Both the position numbers and the translations under genes were made by a program. Shown piece by piece: positions 6,500 through 13,888 of a stretch of 19,008 bases of DNA. The DNA lies in the NCBI GenBank assembly GCA_964461265.1, contig CAYWTS010000034.1:1-19008 (forward strand), read 5' to 3'. The stretch comes from CAYWTS01 sp964461265 (GTDB lineage: Bacteria; Bacteroidota; Ignavibacteria; Tepidaquicellales; OLB5). A model generated the notes under the pieces. That model had not been told where the DNA came from and did not search any database. It saw nothing but the letters and a program-made list of their open reading frames with translations. Position 1 is the stretch's first letter; each line of letters begins with the position of its first letter.

Positions 6500-8890
6500 T
6501 CACTTTTGGCTTTTTGTTATTCTCATCGCATAAAAAGTCCGCCATACAAACAACAATGCGATAATAAATAACACTATCCCGACATAGGGAGCAGTAGTTC
6601 TGAAGCCCTCCGATATAGAAATTTCCATAGCAAGCAAGCCGAACAAAGTAGTAAACTTAATTATCGGGTTCATTGCAACCGATGATGTATCTTTAAACGG
6701 GTCGCCGACAGTATCACCAACTATAGTAGCAGCGTGAAGGTCGGTTCCTTTTTCCTTCATATCCACCTCCACAACCTTTTTAGCATTATCCCATGCACCG
6801 CCTGCGTTAGCCATAAATATAGCCTGGAAGAGTCCAAACACAGCAATCGAAATCAAAAAACTTATAAAAAACGAAACAGGTTCAGGTGTTTTTCCGGGAG
6901 CCGAGAAGAATGCAAATGCAAGTGCAAACGAAAATATTGCAATGAAAATATTGAACATTCCGCGTTGTGCATACTGTGTGCAAATTTTTACAACTTCTTT
7001 CGATTTCTCCAGTGATGCACTTTTGCTTGCGTGTTCATCGAGCTGTATATTACGCTTGATATACTCAACTGTCCGGTAAGCACCCGTTGTAACTGCCTGT
7101 GTAGAAGCACCGGTGAACCAGTAAATAACAGCACCGCCGCAGATAAAGCCGAGTATTGAATACGGGTTAAGTATGCTGAGTATCTGAGTTGGCTCAACCT
7201 GCAGATTTTGCTTAATTAAAAGTATTAAAGAGAAAATCATTGTTGTAGCGCCAACTACCGCAGTTCCTATGAGAACCGGTTTTGCTGTGGCTTTGAATGT
7301 ATTTCCGGCACCGTCGTTAGCTTCAAGATAGTGTTTTGCATTTTCAAAATCGGGTTTGAATCCGAAATCCCTTTCTATTTCTGCTGGTGCTTCTTTATCC
7401 GATTCTATTAGCGAAAGCTCATAAATAGACTGTGCATTATCGGTTACAGGACCGTAACTATCCACGGCTATCGTCACAGGTCCCATTCCGAGAAATCCGA
7501 AGGCAACCAATCCGAACGCAAATATCGATGGGAAAATCATAAACTGGTCGAGTGACTGAAGGCTTGCAAAATAAGCTATAAACATCAAAACGAAAAATAC
7601 CATACCCATCCAGAAAGCGCTGAAGTTTCCGGCAACAAATCCTGAGAGTATAGTTAACGATGACCCCCCTTCTTCGGATGCCTTTACAACTTCATTAACA
7701 TGCTTCGATTTAGGACTTGTAAAAATTTTTGTAAACTCAGGTATCAAAGCAGCACCCAGTGTCCCGCAGCTAATTATAATAGATAGCGTTAACCAAAGGT
7801 TATTCGGTAAATGACCAATGAGGAGGTTGCTGATAACAAAAGTAACAACCATAGAAAGTATAGAAGTTATCCAGACCAGGTTTGTAAGCGGGCGTTCGAA
7901 GTCTATTTCAGTTTTATTGCTGTACTTTGCTTTACTGAAAGCTTTGTTAATCCAGAACGCAGCTATAGAGGTTATTATCATCATTATACGCATTGCGAAA
8001 ATCCATGTAAGCAGTTCTTTCTGATAATCGACCGATGTTACGGCAAGAACTATAAAGCTGATGAGTGCAACGCCTGTTACGCCGTAGGTTTCAAATCCAT
8101 CTGCAGTGGGACCAACGCTGTCGCCTGCATTATCACCTGTGCAATCAGCAATAACACCGGGATTGCGGGGGTCGTCTTCCTTAATCTTGAATACAATCTT
8201 CATCAGGTCGGAACCTATATCTGCAATCTTTGTGAAAATACCGCCTGCAATCCTGAGTGCACTGGCACCGAGTGACTCACCGATTGCAAAGCCAATAAAG
8301 CTTGCACCTGCCAGTTCACGCGGCATAAAGAGCAGAATTATCAGCATCATAATAAGCTCAACGCAAATCAGCATAACCCCGATACTCATACCGGCATCTA
8401 TGGGAATTATATGAAGCTTAATCGGTTTTTTCTCGAGTGAAGCAAAAGCCATACGGCTGTTGGCAAGAGTGTTCATCCTTATACCAAACCACGCAACACC
8501 GTATGAACCCAGAATACCGATGACTGTCCATGCCAGTATCAGCAGAACTCCGCCAACATCGGTATGCTGCAGGAATCCGAAGTAAAAAGAAATACAGACA
8601 GCAATGAAAATAAATAATACTATTAAGAACTTACCCTGCTGTATAAGATAAGTTTTGCACGTTTCAAAAATTATTTGTGCAACATCGAGCATCGATTTAT
8701 GTGCCTTAAGGTGTTTTACCTTTAAATACTGGTACAGGCCAAAAACCAATCCCAGTATACAGACAATAATTCCGTACGTCAGCAGATTGTTTTGTTCTGC
8801 ACTAAGTTCCGGTATCTTTAGATCGGCTTCACCGGCGATTGAAATCACCGGAACTGCAAGCAACGATAAAATAAATAGTAGTTTTCTCAT
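6500..8890 (-). CDS. hppA: Membrane-bound proton-translocating pyrophosphatase, divergent K+-independent type
   Basis: Encodes 796 residues, longer than most members (roughly 650-770). It couples hydrolysis of pyrophosphate to ion pumping across the inner membrane. A signal-like N-terminus precedes about 16 hydrophobic segments. Active-site motifs, all in altered form, are DIGSDLMK (about 224-231) and EDDPRNPGVIAD (238-249). These are followed by GDNAGDSVGPTADGFE (252-267), DSYGPVTDNAQ (477-487), NDGAGNTFKATAK (525-537), GGAWDNAKK (697-705) and GDTVGDPFKDTSS (725-737). Lys533 in GNTFKA sits where lysine marks K+-independent enzymes and alanine marks K+-dependent ones. Motif sequences far from canonical (for example GDNAGDSVG in place of GDNVGD) suggest the divergent clade studied in Chlorobium limicola, reported as H+ pumps inhibited by Na+. 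The ion is therefore inferred to be H+. The gene starts 39 nt after pth and probably shares its transcript. Confidence 0.92.
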   Translation of the reverse strand: MRKLLFILSLLAVPVISIAGEADLKIPELSAEQNNLLTYGIIVCILGLVFGLYQYLKVKHLKAHKSMLDVAQIIFETCKTYLIQQGKFLIVLFIFIAVCISFYFGFLQHTDVGGVLLILAWTVIGILGSYGVAWFGIRMNTLANSRMAFASLEKKPIKLHIIPIDAGMSIGVMLICVELIMMLIILLFMPRELAGASFIGFAIGESLGASALRIAGGIFTKIADIGSDLMKIVFKIKEDDPRNPGVIADCTGDNAGDSVGPTADGFETYGVTGVALISFIVLAVTSVDYQKELLTWIFAMRIMMIITSIAAFWINKAFSKAKYSNKTEIDFERPLTNLVWITSILSMVVTFVISNLLIGHLPNNLWLTLSIIISCGTLGAALIPEFTKIFTSPKSKHVNEVVKASEEGGSSLTILSGFVAGNFSAFWMGMVFFVLMFIAYFASLQSLDQFMIFPSIFAFGLVAFGFLGMGPVTIAVDSYGPVTDNAQSIYELSLIESDKEAPAEIERDFGFKPDFENAKHYLEANDGAGNTFKATAKPVLIGTAVVGATTMIFSLILLIKQNLQVEPTQILSILNPYSILGFICGGAVIYWFTGASTQAVTTGAYRTVEYIKRNIQLDEHASKSASLEKSKEVVKICTQYAQRGMFNIFIAIFSFALAFAFFSAPGKTPEPVSFFISFLISIAVFGLFQAIFMANAGGAWDNAKKVVEVDMKEKGTDLHAATIVGDTVGDPFKDTSSVAMNPIIKFTTLFGLLAMEISISEGFRTTAPYVGIVLFIIALLFVWRTFYAMRITKSQK

Positions 8891-8929
8891 ATTTATTTAA
8901 TGGTGTTTTCTATTTGAAAATTATTTTTG

Positions 8930-9559
8930 TTACGGGTTATTATTAAGTAAAAAATCTTTATTGAACCTGTTCATTGCTGCCTTGATGCCTTCGCTTACGA
9001 AGGTAATAACCGCATCCCTGGCAGCTGCGGTTATCAAATCGATGTGTTTAGTTTCTTCATCCGAAAAATCAGACAAAACATATCCAGCAAGGTCGTCATA
9101 AATATTATTTCCGGTCTCTGTTATATCACCTGATAATTCCGAAAATTTTTCTTCTAATCTTATACCAAGCCTTAATCTCGGAATATCTTCAGTCCCGAGT
9201 TCGTAAATAACTGAGTGCATTCCGTTATGTCCGCCATCGCTTCCGCCGGGTCTCAGCCTTAAAGTTCCGAAATTCAAATTAACATCATCGTATATTATAA
9301 GCATATTATTAAAATCCACAGCATTACAATCCAAAAATTCTTTAAGAGCAGTGCCGCTTGAATTCATATAAGTAAGCGGTTTTAAAAGAACAATTTCTTT
9401 TTCGTTATATACAGTTCGTGCTGTGATGTAATTATCGCAGCTTTTGTATGAACTGATTTTAAAGAAATCAGAAAGCTTATCAATAACAAAAAAACCAAAA
9501 TTATGTCTTGTGAGATGATACTTTAAACCGGGATTGCCTAAACCAGCTATCAGATACAT
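8930..9559 (-). CDS. pth: Peptidyl-tRNA hydrolase
   Basis: Encodes 209 residues, slightly longer than the usual 185-200. It cleaves peptidyl-tRNA released by stalled ribosomes and recycles tRNA in the cytoplasm. The family signature GLGNPGLKYHLTRHNFGF is complete with catalytic His19. LLKPLTYMNSSG carries the conserved Asn66, YDDVNL carries Asp91 that orients the histidine, and GSDGGHNGMHSV holds His111 and Asn112 of the peptide-binding site. The C-terminal 30 residues are a helical extension rather than a conserved element. It begins 20 nt after the end of rplY, the classic pairing, and hppA follows after 39 nt. Confidence 0.95.
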   Translation of the reverse strand: MYLIAGLGNPGLKYHLTRHNFGFFVIDKLSDFFKISSYKSCDNYITARTVYNEKEIVLLKPLTYMNSSGTALKEFLDCNAVDFNNMLIIYDDVNLNFGTLRLRPGGSDGGHNGMHSVIYELGTEDIPRLRLGIRLEEKFSELSGDITETGNNIYDDLAGYVLSDFSDEETKHIDLITAAARDAVITFVSEGIKAAMNRFNKDFLLNNNP

Positions 9560-9579
9560 AGGTTAAGTACCGCAGGTTG

Positions 9580-10245
9580 TCAGGATTTTTTTTCCTCTTC
9601 TTCTTCCTCTTTCTTGCCTTTTCCTATAACTTCAGGTTCAGCTGTTTCGGGGGCTGCCTCTCCTTCGGCTGCGGGAGCCTCTTCAACCTTCTCAACTGTC
9701 GGCGGTACAACCGATACCACAGCAACTTCGGGTGTATCAAGTATCGTGAAGTTAACTGCAGCGATATCACTTACCCTTATCGAATCTCCAATCCCGAGTT
9801 CGGTTACATCAACTTCGATATGTGTGGGAATATATTTCGGGAGGCATTCTATCTCTAGCTTATGAACCGAGTGCTGCAGAATTCCGCCATCTTTAACACC
9901 TATAGCAGAGCCAATTATCTGAACCGGTACTTCAATCTTAATCTCCTCATGTTCCGATATTCCGAGCAGATCAAAATGAATGGGTCTATCGGTTACCGGG
10001 TCGAACTGGACATCTTTCAGTATGCAGCGATGAATGTCATCCGAGCCTTCAATTTTCAAGTTGATAGTCTTAACCTCCGAAGTAAATACAAGAGGATTCA
10101 ATGCTGTATCTTTGAGATAAATAGTAATACCGGGATTGCCTTTATAATAATAAACGCCCGGGATATTACCTTTCCGCCTATTTTCTCTTGTAGAAGATTC
10201 ACGCAAATCCTCTCTTTTCTGAGCAATGAGTTCCGAAACTGCCAT
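9580..10245 (-). CDS. rplY: 50S ribosomal protein L25/general stress protein Ctc
   Basis: Encodes 221 residues of the long (CTC/TL5) form. The N-terminal 5S rRNA-binding domain occupies about 1-92, including the REDLRESSTRENRRKGNIPGVYY start and the DVQFDPVTDRPIHFDLLGI strand pair. The C-terminal TL5 beta domain runs from about 93 to 182 (PVQIIGSAIGVKDGGILQHSVHKLEIECLP). The last 40 residues are an alanine/glutamate/proline tail ending in a run of glutamates and lysines, which is low complexity and probably disordered. L25 binds 5S rRNA in the central protuberance of the large subunit. It is first in an operon with pth, with a promoter about 45 nt upstream at 10290-10320. Confidence 0.95.
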   Translation of the reverse strand: MAVSELIAQKREDLRESSTRENRRKGNIPGVYYYKGNPGITIYLKDTALNPLVFTSEVKTINLKIEGSDDIHRCILKDVQFDPVTDRPIHFDLLGISEHEEIKIEVPVQIIGSAIGVKDGGILQHSVHKLEIECLPKYIPTHIEVDVTELGIGDSIRVSDIAAVNFTILDTPEVAVVSVVPPTVEKVEEAPAAEGEAAPETAEPEVIGKGKKEEEEEEKKS

Positions 10246-10289
10246 AAAAATACCTGTTTTTCTTTAAATTAGTTATAAATTGAAGATTA

Positions 10290-10320
10290 CAAAAATAATA
10301 ATGACTGTAGTCTTTATCAA
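10290..10320 (-). promoter_or_regulatory. Bacteroidota-type promoter of rplY-pth(-hppA)
   Basis: On the - strand TTGATA (10320-10315), a 17-nt spacer and TATTTTTG (10297-10290) match the -35 and TAnnTTTG -7 pattern. Transcription would start near 10283, about 37 nt before the rplY ATG. Its geometry is identical to the promoters at 5151 and 10661. Confidence 0.7.
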
Positions 10321-10660
10321 TGCAAGGCCTATACCCTGAATAAATCATGAATCCCGAAATAAACAGGATAAACTACGCCGAACAGCAAAGCCGAAGAGTC
10401 AACACTAAAACTGCATTCAAATTTGATATGAATATTTTTACCGCCAAGAATGCAATGGCAGCAAAGAAATATAAAACACCAATGGCACATTCTCGGGCTG
10501 ATGCAGGCATAGAAAATGCAGATAGTACAATAATTATTTAAATAAAAACTGCGGATATCAATCTTATTCTTTGAAATCTGTGTGTATGTTAAATTATTTT
10601 GTAAAATTCTGTAAACTTTCTGCCATGTAGTTGAAAAGAATAAGCATTGATAAACATAAC
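10321..10660. other. Divergent intergenic region between rplY and the B12 locus, no convincing gene
   Basis: About 340 nt lie between the two divergent promoters. A 64-codon frame on the + strand is compositionally unconvincing. On the - strand, 10510-10373 encodes a 45-codon hydrophobic frame (RECAIGVLYFFAAIAFLAVKIF) that ends at a TAG, after which the same frame continues with more membrane-like sequence (FILFISGFMIYSGY). This could be a degraded small membrane protein or chance. A weaker promoter-like pair, TTGAAA (10571-10576) and TTATTTTG (10594-10601) with a 17-nt spacer, points right, upstream of the main B12-locus promoter. Confidence 0.4.
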
Positions 10661-10691
10661 TTGAACACTCTACTATTTATAAGTAACTTTG
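10661..10691 (+). promoter_or_regulatory. Bacteroidota-type promoter of the cobalamin riboswitch locus
   Basis: TTGAAC (10661-10666), a 17-nt spacer and TAACTTTG (10684-10691) fit the -35/TAnnTTTG pattern exactly. The predicted transcription start near 10698 lies about 10 nt before the riboswitch P1 stem, as expected for a leader consisting almost entirely of the aptamer. Confidence 0.75.
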
Positions 10692-10708
10692 ATAAGTTCT
10701 TAAGATAA

Positions 10709-10935
10709 TTTCCCGGTTCCTAATGAACCATGAGGGATTAAAAGGGAATCCGGTGATTTGTACAGATAAAATCAGTGCTAAGAATCCGGAACTGTCCCGC
10801 AACTGTAAACAGGTTAATACTTGCACATTGGGTTTGCCGCAACCACTGTGGTGCCTAAGAGCGCTGTGGGAAGGTGTGTTTGTAGTTTCATTTACAAAAT
10901 GGATACCTGTGAGTCAGGAGACCTGCCGGGGAATT
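10709..10935 (+). ncRNA. Cobalamin (AdoCbl-type) riboswitch
   Basis: The region carries the conserved blocks of the B12 element in order: GGGAATCCGGTG (near 10744), AATCCGGAACTGTCCCGCAA (10783-10802), a variable hairpin region with GGGAAGG near 10868, and the B12 box AGTCAGGAGACCTGCC (10912-10927). A closing stem pairs TTTCCCGG (10709-10716) with CCGGGGAA (10926-10933), with one bulged G. By established knowledge it binds cobalamin and switches off downstream genes when B12 is plentiful. It lies upstream of a BtuB-like receptor. Reading frames that appear to start inside it (for example at 10723) are not real protein starts. Confidence 0.95.
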
Positions 10936-10976
10936 TATACACGTTATCCTTCGAGGAAAGGAAACAGGTTTTTTCG

Positions 10977-11024
10977 AACCCGGTATTTTATTCTTTTCTT
11001 AGTTGAAGGATTTGTTACCGGGTT
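10977..11024 (+). promoter_or_regulatory. Candidate riboswitch expression platform hairpin
   Basis: AACCCGGTA (10977-10985) and TACCGGGTT (11016-11024) are a perfect 9-bp inverted pair. The second arm is followed by TATTATTTTA and then the ATG at 11035. The hairpin could end transcription at the U-rich stretch or hide the ribosome landing site, which has no Shine-Dalgarno. Which structure forms with B12 bound cannot be told by eye. Confidence 0.5.
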
Positions 11025-11034
11025 TATTATTTTA

Positions 11035-13005
11035 ATGAAAATTTCTGTATTTATATTATTTTTCATTTTTTCGTTTTCAGCTGTTTTGCATTCACAAACA
11101 GCAAACGGGGATTTAGATACCGTAACCACTGACGAAATTATTGTAACAGCGAACAGAATTTTAACTTCACAAATGCTTGCACCAAACAGCGTGCACATTA
11201 TGACTAAAGATGTGCTGGTGCGACTTAATTCGAGCTGCCTGTCCGATGCATTATCTAATTCATACGGTGTTTATATACGCGATTACGGGTTCGGGACAGG
11301 ACTGAAAACCATTTCACTGAATTCCACACAAACCGAGCATACACTTGTACTTCTGAACGGCATTAGGCTCAACAGCAAACAAAATGCGCAATACGACCTT
11401 AACCTGTTAATGACAGATCTTATCGACAGGATAGAAATATCCAAAGGCGGTTCGTCATCACTTTACGGCAGTGAAGCCATTGGCGGAGTAGTGAATCTGA
11501 TTACATCTGATTTTTCAAAAAGTTCATTTTATGAACTTAAGACCGAAGCAGGTTCTTACAATATGAAGCGGTTTTTTATCCATGCCTGTAATGATATTAT
11601 TTTTAAACAAGGGATGAAATTATATGTTGATGCTGGCTTTTCGATACAAAGCTCGGATAATGATTATGAATATAAATTCTTCAACGGCTTAAGCGAGGAA
11701 ATATTGAGAAGGGTAAATGCACAATACAAAAACAGGCAGTTCAGTTTTTCTTCCGGTTTTTTCAAAGGTAAAAACACCCGATTCAGTCTGTTTTTGAACT
11801 ATTCCGATTGGGACAGGAATATACCTCCGGTAGCAGGTACAGGCAAAGATGCTTCAGCAAAACAGACCGATAGGGATATAATCTTATCTATTGGACTTAA
11901 CAGAATAATTTCCTCAGCATTAATTATGAACTCGGCTGTAACGTATAAGTACTCATTAATGAAATATGCTGACCCTTTAACATTTAATACATTATACCCA
12001 ATAAACAGTTTTTATAAACAGCATAGTCTGACTGCAACATCTGATATTAAAGTTAAATACTCAGATACGGAACTTGATTTCGGGGCGGAATATTCGTTTA
12101 ATAACTTAACAAGCAACGAAACCGAATATGCCAGCCAGCATCAGTTCGGGATGTATTCAGCATCAAAACTTCATGTTAATAAAATTTTTACTATTTTTCC
12201 GGTTATCCGATACGATTTTTATTCGGGCATAAATAAAAATGTATTTACCGGCAAGCTTGGTTTGAACCTGAAACCATTCAGCAAAACCGACATTTCGTTA
12301 AAAGCTTCTGCAGGAAATAATTTCAGGTTACCCACGTTCAATGAATTATTCTGGAAAGTCCTTGGGAACAAAAATCTTAATCCTGAAAAGTCGTTAAGTT
12401 TTGATGCGGGAGTGTACTACAAAGTAAATTCTGTTGTTGAATTGGTTGCGGAAATATCATATTATAATACCTTAACATATAATAGAATTATCTGGCAGCC
12501 GGATGCCGAAGGCTTATGGCGTCCCGGCAATATTGGAGAAGTTAAATCCCAGGGGGTTGATTTTAGTATCAGTGTTAATAAAAATATTACACGGGTATTA
12601 TCAATATCAGGAGGATTTAACTATAACTATGGTTCAGCTGTTAAGAACAACATGTCATTTGAAGATGACCCGTCATACGGAAAACAAATAATTTATACTC
12701 CTAAAGAATTTGCAAAAGCCAATTTATTATTTAGCTGCAATCCGTTAACAGGGCTGTTAAAAGAGATTTCTTTAAATGTATATTATAATTTCACAGGTAA
12801 GCGGTTTACAGACCCTGAAAATTTGAAATTTGTTCAGTATTATGAGACTGTTGATGCCAATATAAATTCTGTTTTATATATGTGGATGTTTGAAACAGGG
12901 TTAAAATTTTCGGTGAATAACCTGTTCAACAAAAATTATGAAGTAATGCCGGGTTACCCGATGGCATTAAGAAATTACAGAGTTCAATTATCAATAAAAT
13001 ATTAA
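11035..13005 (+). CDS. btuB: TonB-dependent vitamin B12 receptor, BtuB-like
   Basis: Encodes 656 residues, near the length of BtuB (about 610). It imports cobalamin or other corrinoids across the outer membrane. The signal peptide (1-20) ends FSAVLHS-QTA, followed by a TonB-box-like DEIIVTAN (33-40). The plug (about 40-150) includes TLVLLNGIRLNSKQ and IEISKGGSSSLYGSEAIGGVVNLIT, close to the BtuB/FepA plug signature. The barrel includes the family element SAGNNFRLPTFNELFW and ends in MFETGLKFSVNNLFNKNYEVMPGYP and a terminal tyrosine (VQLSIKY), as outer-membrane proteins do. The start at 11035 is chosen because the longer frame from 10723 would run through the riboswitch. The riboswitch immediately upstream is the main support for cobalamin as the substrate. 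It is the first gene of the B12 locus. Confidence 0.9.
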   Translation: MKISVFILFFIFSFSAVLHSQTANGDLDTVTTDEIIVTANRILTSQMLAPNSVHIMTKDVLVRLNSSCLSDALSNSYGVYIRDYGFGTGLKTISLNSTQTEHTLVLLNGIRLNSKQNAQYDLNLLMTDLIDRIEISKGGSSSLYGSEAIGGVVNLITSDFSKSSFYELKTEAGSYNMKRFFIHACNDIIFKQGMKLYVDAGFSIQSSDNDYEYKFFNGLSEEILRRVNAQYKNRQFSFSSGFFKGKNTRFSLFLNYSDWDRNIPPVAGTGKDASAKQTDRDIILSIGLNRIISSALIMNSAVTYKYSLMKYADPLTFNTLYPINSFYKQHSLTATSDIKVKYSDTELDFGAEYSFNNLTSNETEYASQHQFGMYSASKLHVNKIFTIFPVIRYDFYSGINKNVFTGKLGLNLKPFSKTDISLKASAGNNFRLPTFNELFWKVLGNKNLNPEKSLSFDAGVYYKVNSVVELVAEISYYNTLTYNRIIWQPDAEGLWRPGNIGEVKSQGVDFSISVNKNITRVLSISGGFNYNYGSAVKNNMSFEDDPSYGKQIIYTPKEFAKANLLFSCNPLTGLLKEISLNVYYNFTGKRFTDPENLKFVQYYETVDANINSVLYMWMFETGLKFSVNNLFNKNYEVMPGYPMALRNYRVQLSIKY

Positions 13006-13164
13006 GGTTCGTAAAGAACGTAACTAAACAATAATTGATAAAATAAAGTTATCTTATTCTGTTTATGTTTTCGGATTCCCGAAATATTATCATGTGCGTT
13101 CCTTACAATTACAATTTTTCTATGAAATGAAATTATCAATTAAATAGTAAAAAAGGAAATTAAA

Positions 13165-13219
13165 ATGCTTAATTTAATCACTGCAATCCTTATCATTTTA
13201 TTCGCTGTACTTTCACGAA
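13165..13219 (+). repeat. First copy of a 55-bp direct repeat flanking the sequence gap
   Basis: Bases 13165-13219 are identical to 13320-13374, which abut the other side of the N run. The copy contains the start codon and first 18 codons of the DUF6580 gene, preceded by a Shine-Dalgarno (AGGA at 13154-13157). Its exact length and position at the gap edge point to an unresolved contig overlap rather than biology. Confidence 0.95.
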
Positions 13220-13319
13220 NNNNNNNNNNNNNNNNNNNNNNNNNNNNNNNNNNNNNNNNNNNNNNNNNNNNNNNNNNNNNNNNNNNNNNNNNNNNNNNNN
13301 NNNNNNNNNNNNNNNNNNN
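13220..13319. other. 100-N scaffold gap
   Basis: Exactly 100 unknown bases, the conventional placeholder for a gap of unknown size. Because the flanks duplicate each other exactly over 55 bp, the true gap is probably negative (an overlap), with no sequence missing. Confidence 0.97.
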
Positions 13320-13832
13320 ATGCTTAATTTAATCACTGCAATCCTTATCATTTTATTCGCTGTACTTTCACGAATTGTGCCGCATCCTGCAAATTTTACA
13401 CCGATTGCTGCCATAGCTTTATTTTCGGGTGTGTATCTCAATAAAAAGTATGCTTTTATCATACCTATACTTGCTATGCTGCTGAGTGATATTATTATAG
13501 GATTTCATTCGGGAATAGTTTGGGTTTACGGAAGTTTCGTAATAATTGCCTTTATGGGTTTATGGCTGAAGCAAAGAAAGAATATACTGGCGATTGCAGG
13601 CACAACGCTTGTTTCATCTGTTTTGTTTTTTGTTGTTACCAATTTTGGTGTATGGGCTGGTGGTATGTACGGTTATACATTTAACGGACTTCTTGAATGC
13701 TACACAATGGCAATTCCGTTTTTCAGAAATTCTGTTGCCGGAGACCTGTTCTATGTTGCTCTTATGTTCGGTTTGTATGAGTTTGTTACAAGGTATGTTT
13801 TTAAAACCTCAGTGCAGAAGGTAAACAATTAA
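13320..13832 (+). CDS. DUF6580-type integral membrane protein, candidate cobalamin-related transporter component
   Basis: Encodes 170 residues with about five membrane helices. Recognisable blocks are RIVPHPANFTPIAAIALFSG after the first helix, PILAMLLSDIIIGFH, SVLFFVVTNFGVW and AIPFFRNSVAGDLFYVALMFG. This is the pattern of the DUF6580 'putative transport protein' family, whose size and topology recall substrate-binding S components of ECF transporters. Placement between a riboswitch-led BtuB-like gene and metH suggests inner-membrane uptake of cobalamin or a precursor; this is inference from context. The ATG directly after the gap is a copy of the one at 13165, which has the AGGA Shine-Dalgarno, so the real gene joins 13165-13219 to 13375 onward. 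metH starts 56 nt after its stop. Confidence 0.8.
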   Translation: MLNLITAILIILFAVLSRIVPHPANFTPIAAIALFSGVYLNKKYAFIIPILAMLLSDIIIGFHSGIVWVYGSFVIIAFMGLWLKQRKNILAIAGTTLVSSVLFFVVTNFGVWAGGMYGYTFNGLLECYTMAIPFFRNSVAGDLFYVALMFGLYEFVTRYVFKTSVQKVNN

Positions 13833-13888
13833 TAAAATCATAGGTTTACTCAATTACAGCAACAGATGAAATACTGAATAAACGTATC

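Noticed and set aside
7811..8414. Several + strand open frames opposite hppA
   Set aside because: They are antisense shadows of a well-supported gene, with no recognisable protein features.
10723..11034. A 104-codon N-terminal extension of the btuB-like frame
   Set aside because: It runs through the cobalamin riboswitch and the following hairpin; the signal peptide begins at the ATG at 11035.
13069..13084. Small hairpin TTTCGG/CCGAAA between btuB and DUF6580 as a terminator
   Set aside because: The stem is six pairs and no T run follows; it is too weak to claim as a terminator.
13165..13374. Biological tandem duplication of the DUF6580 gene start
   Set aside because: The copies end exactly at both gap edges and are identical over 55 bp, which fits an assembly overlap better.
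13193..13462. A - strand frame running through the N block
   Set aside because: It exists only because the Ns do not interrupt it and it is antisense to DUF6580.
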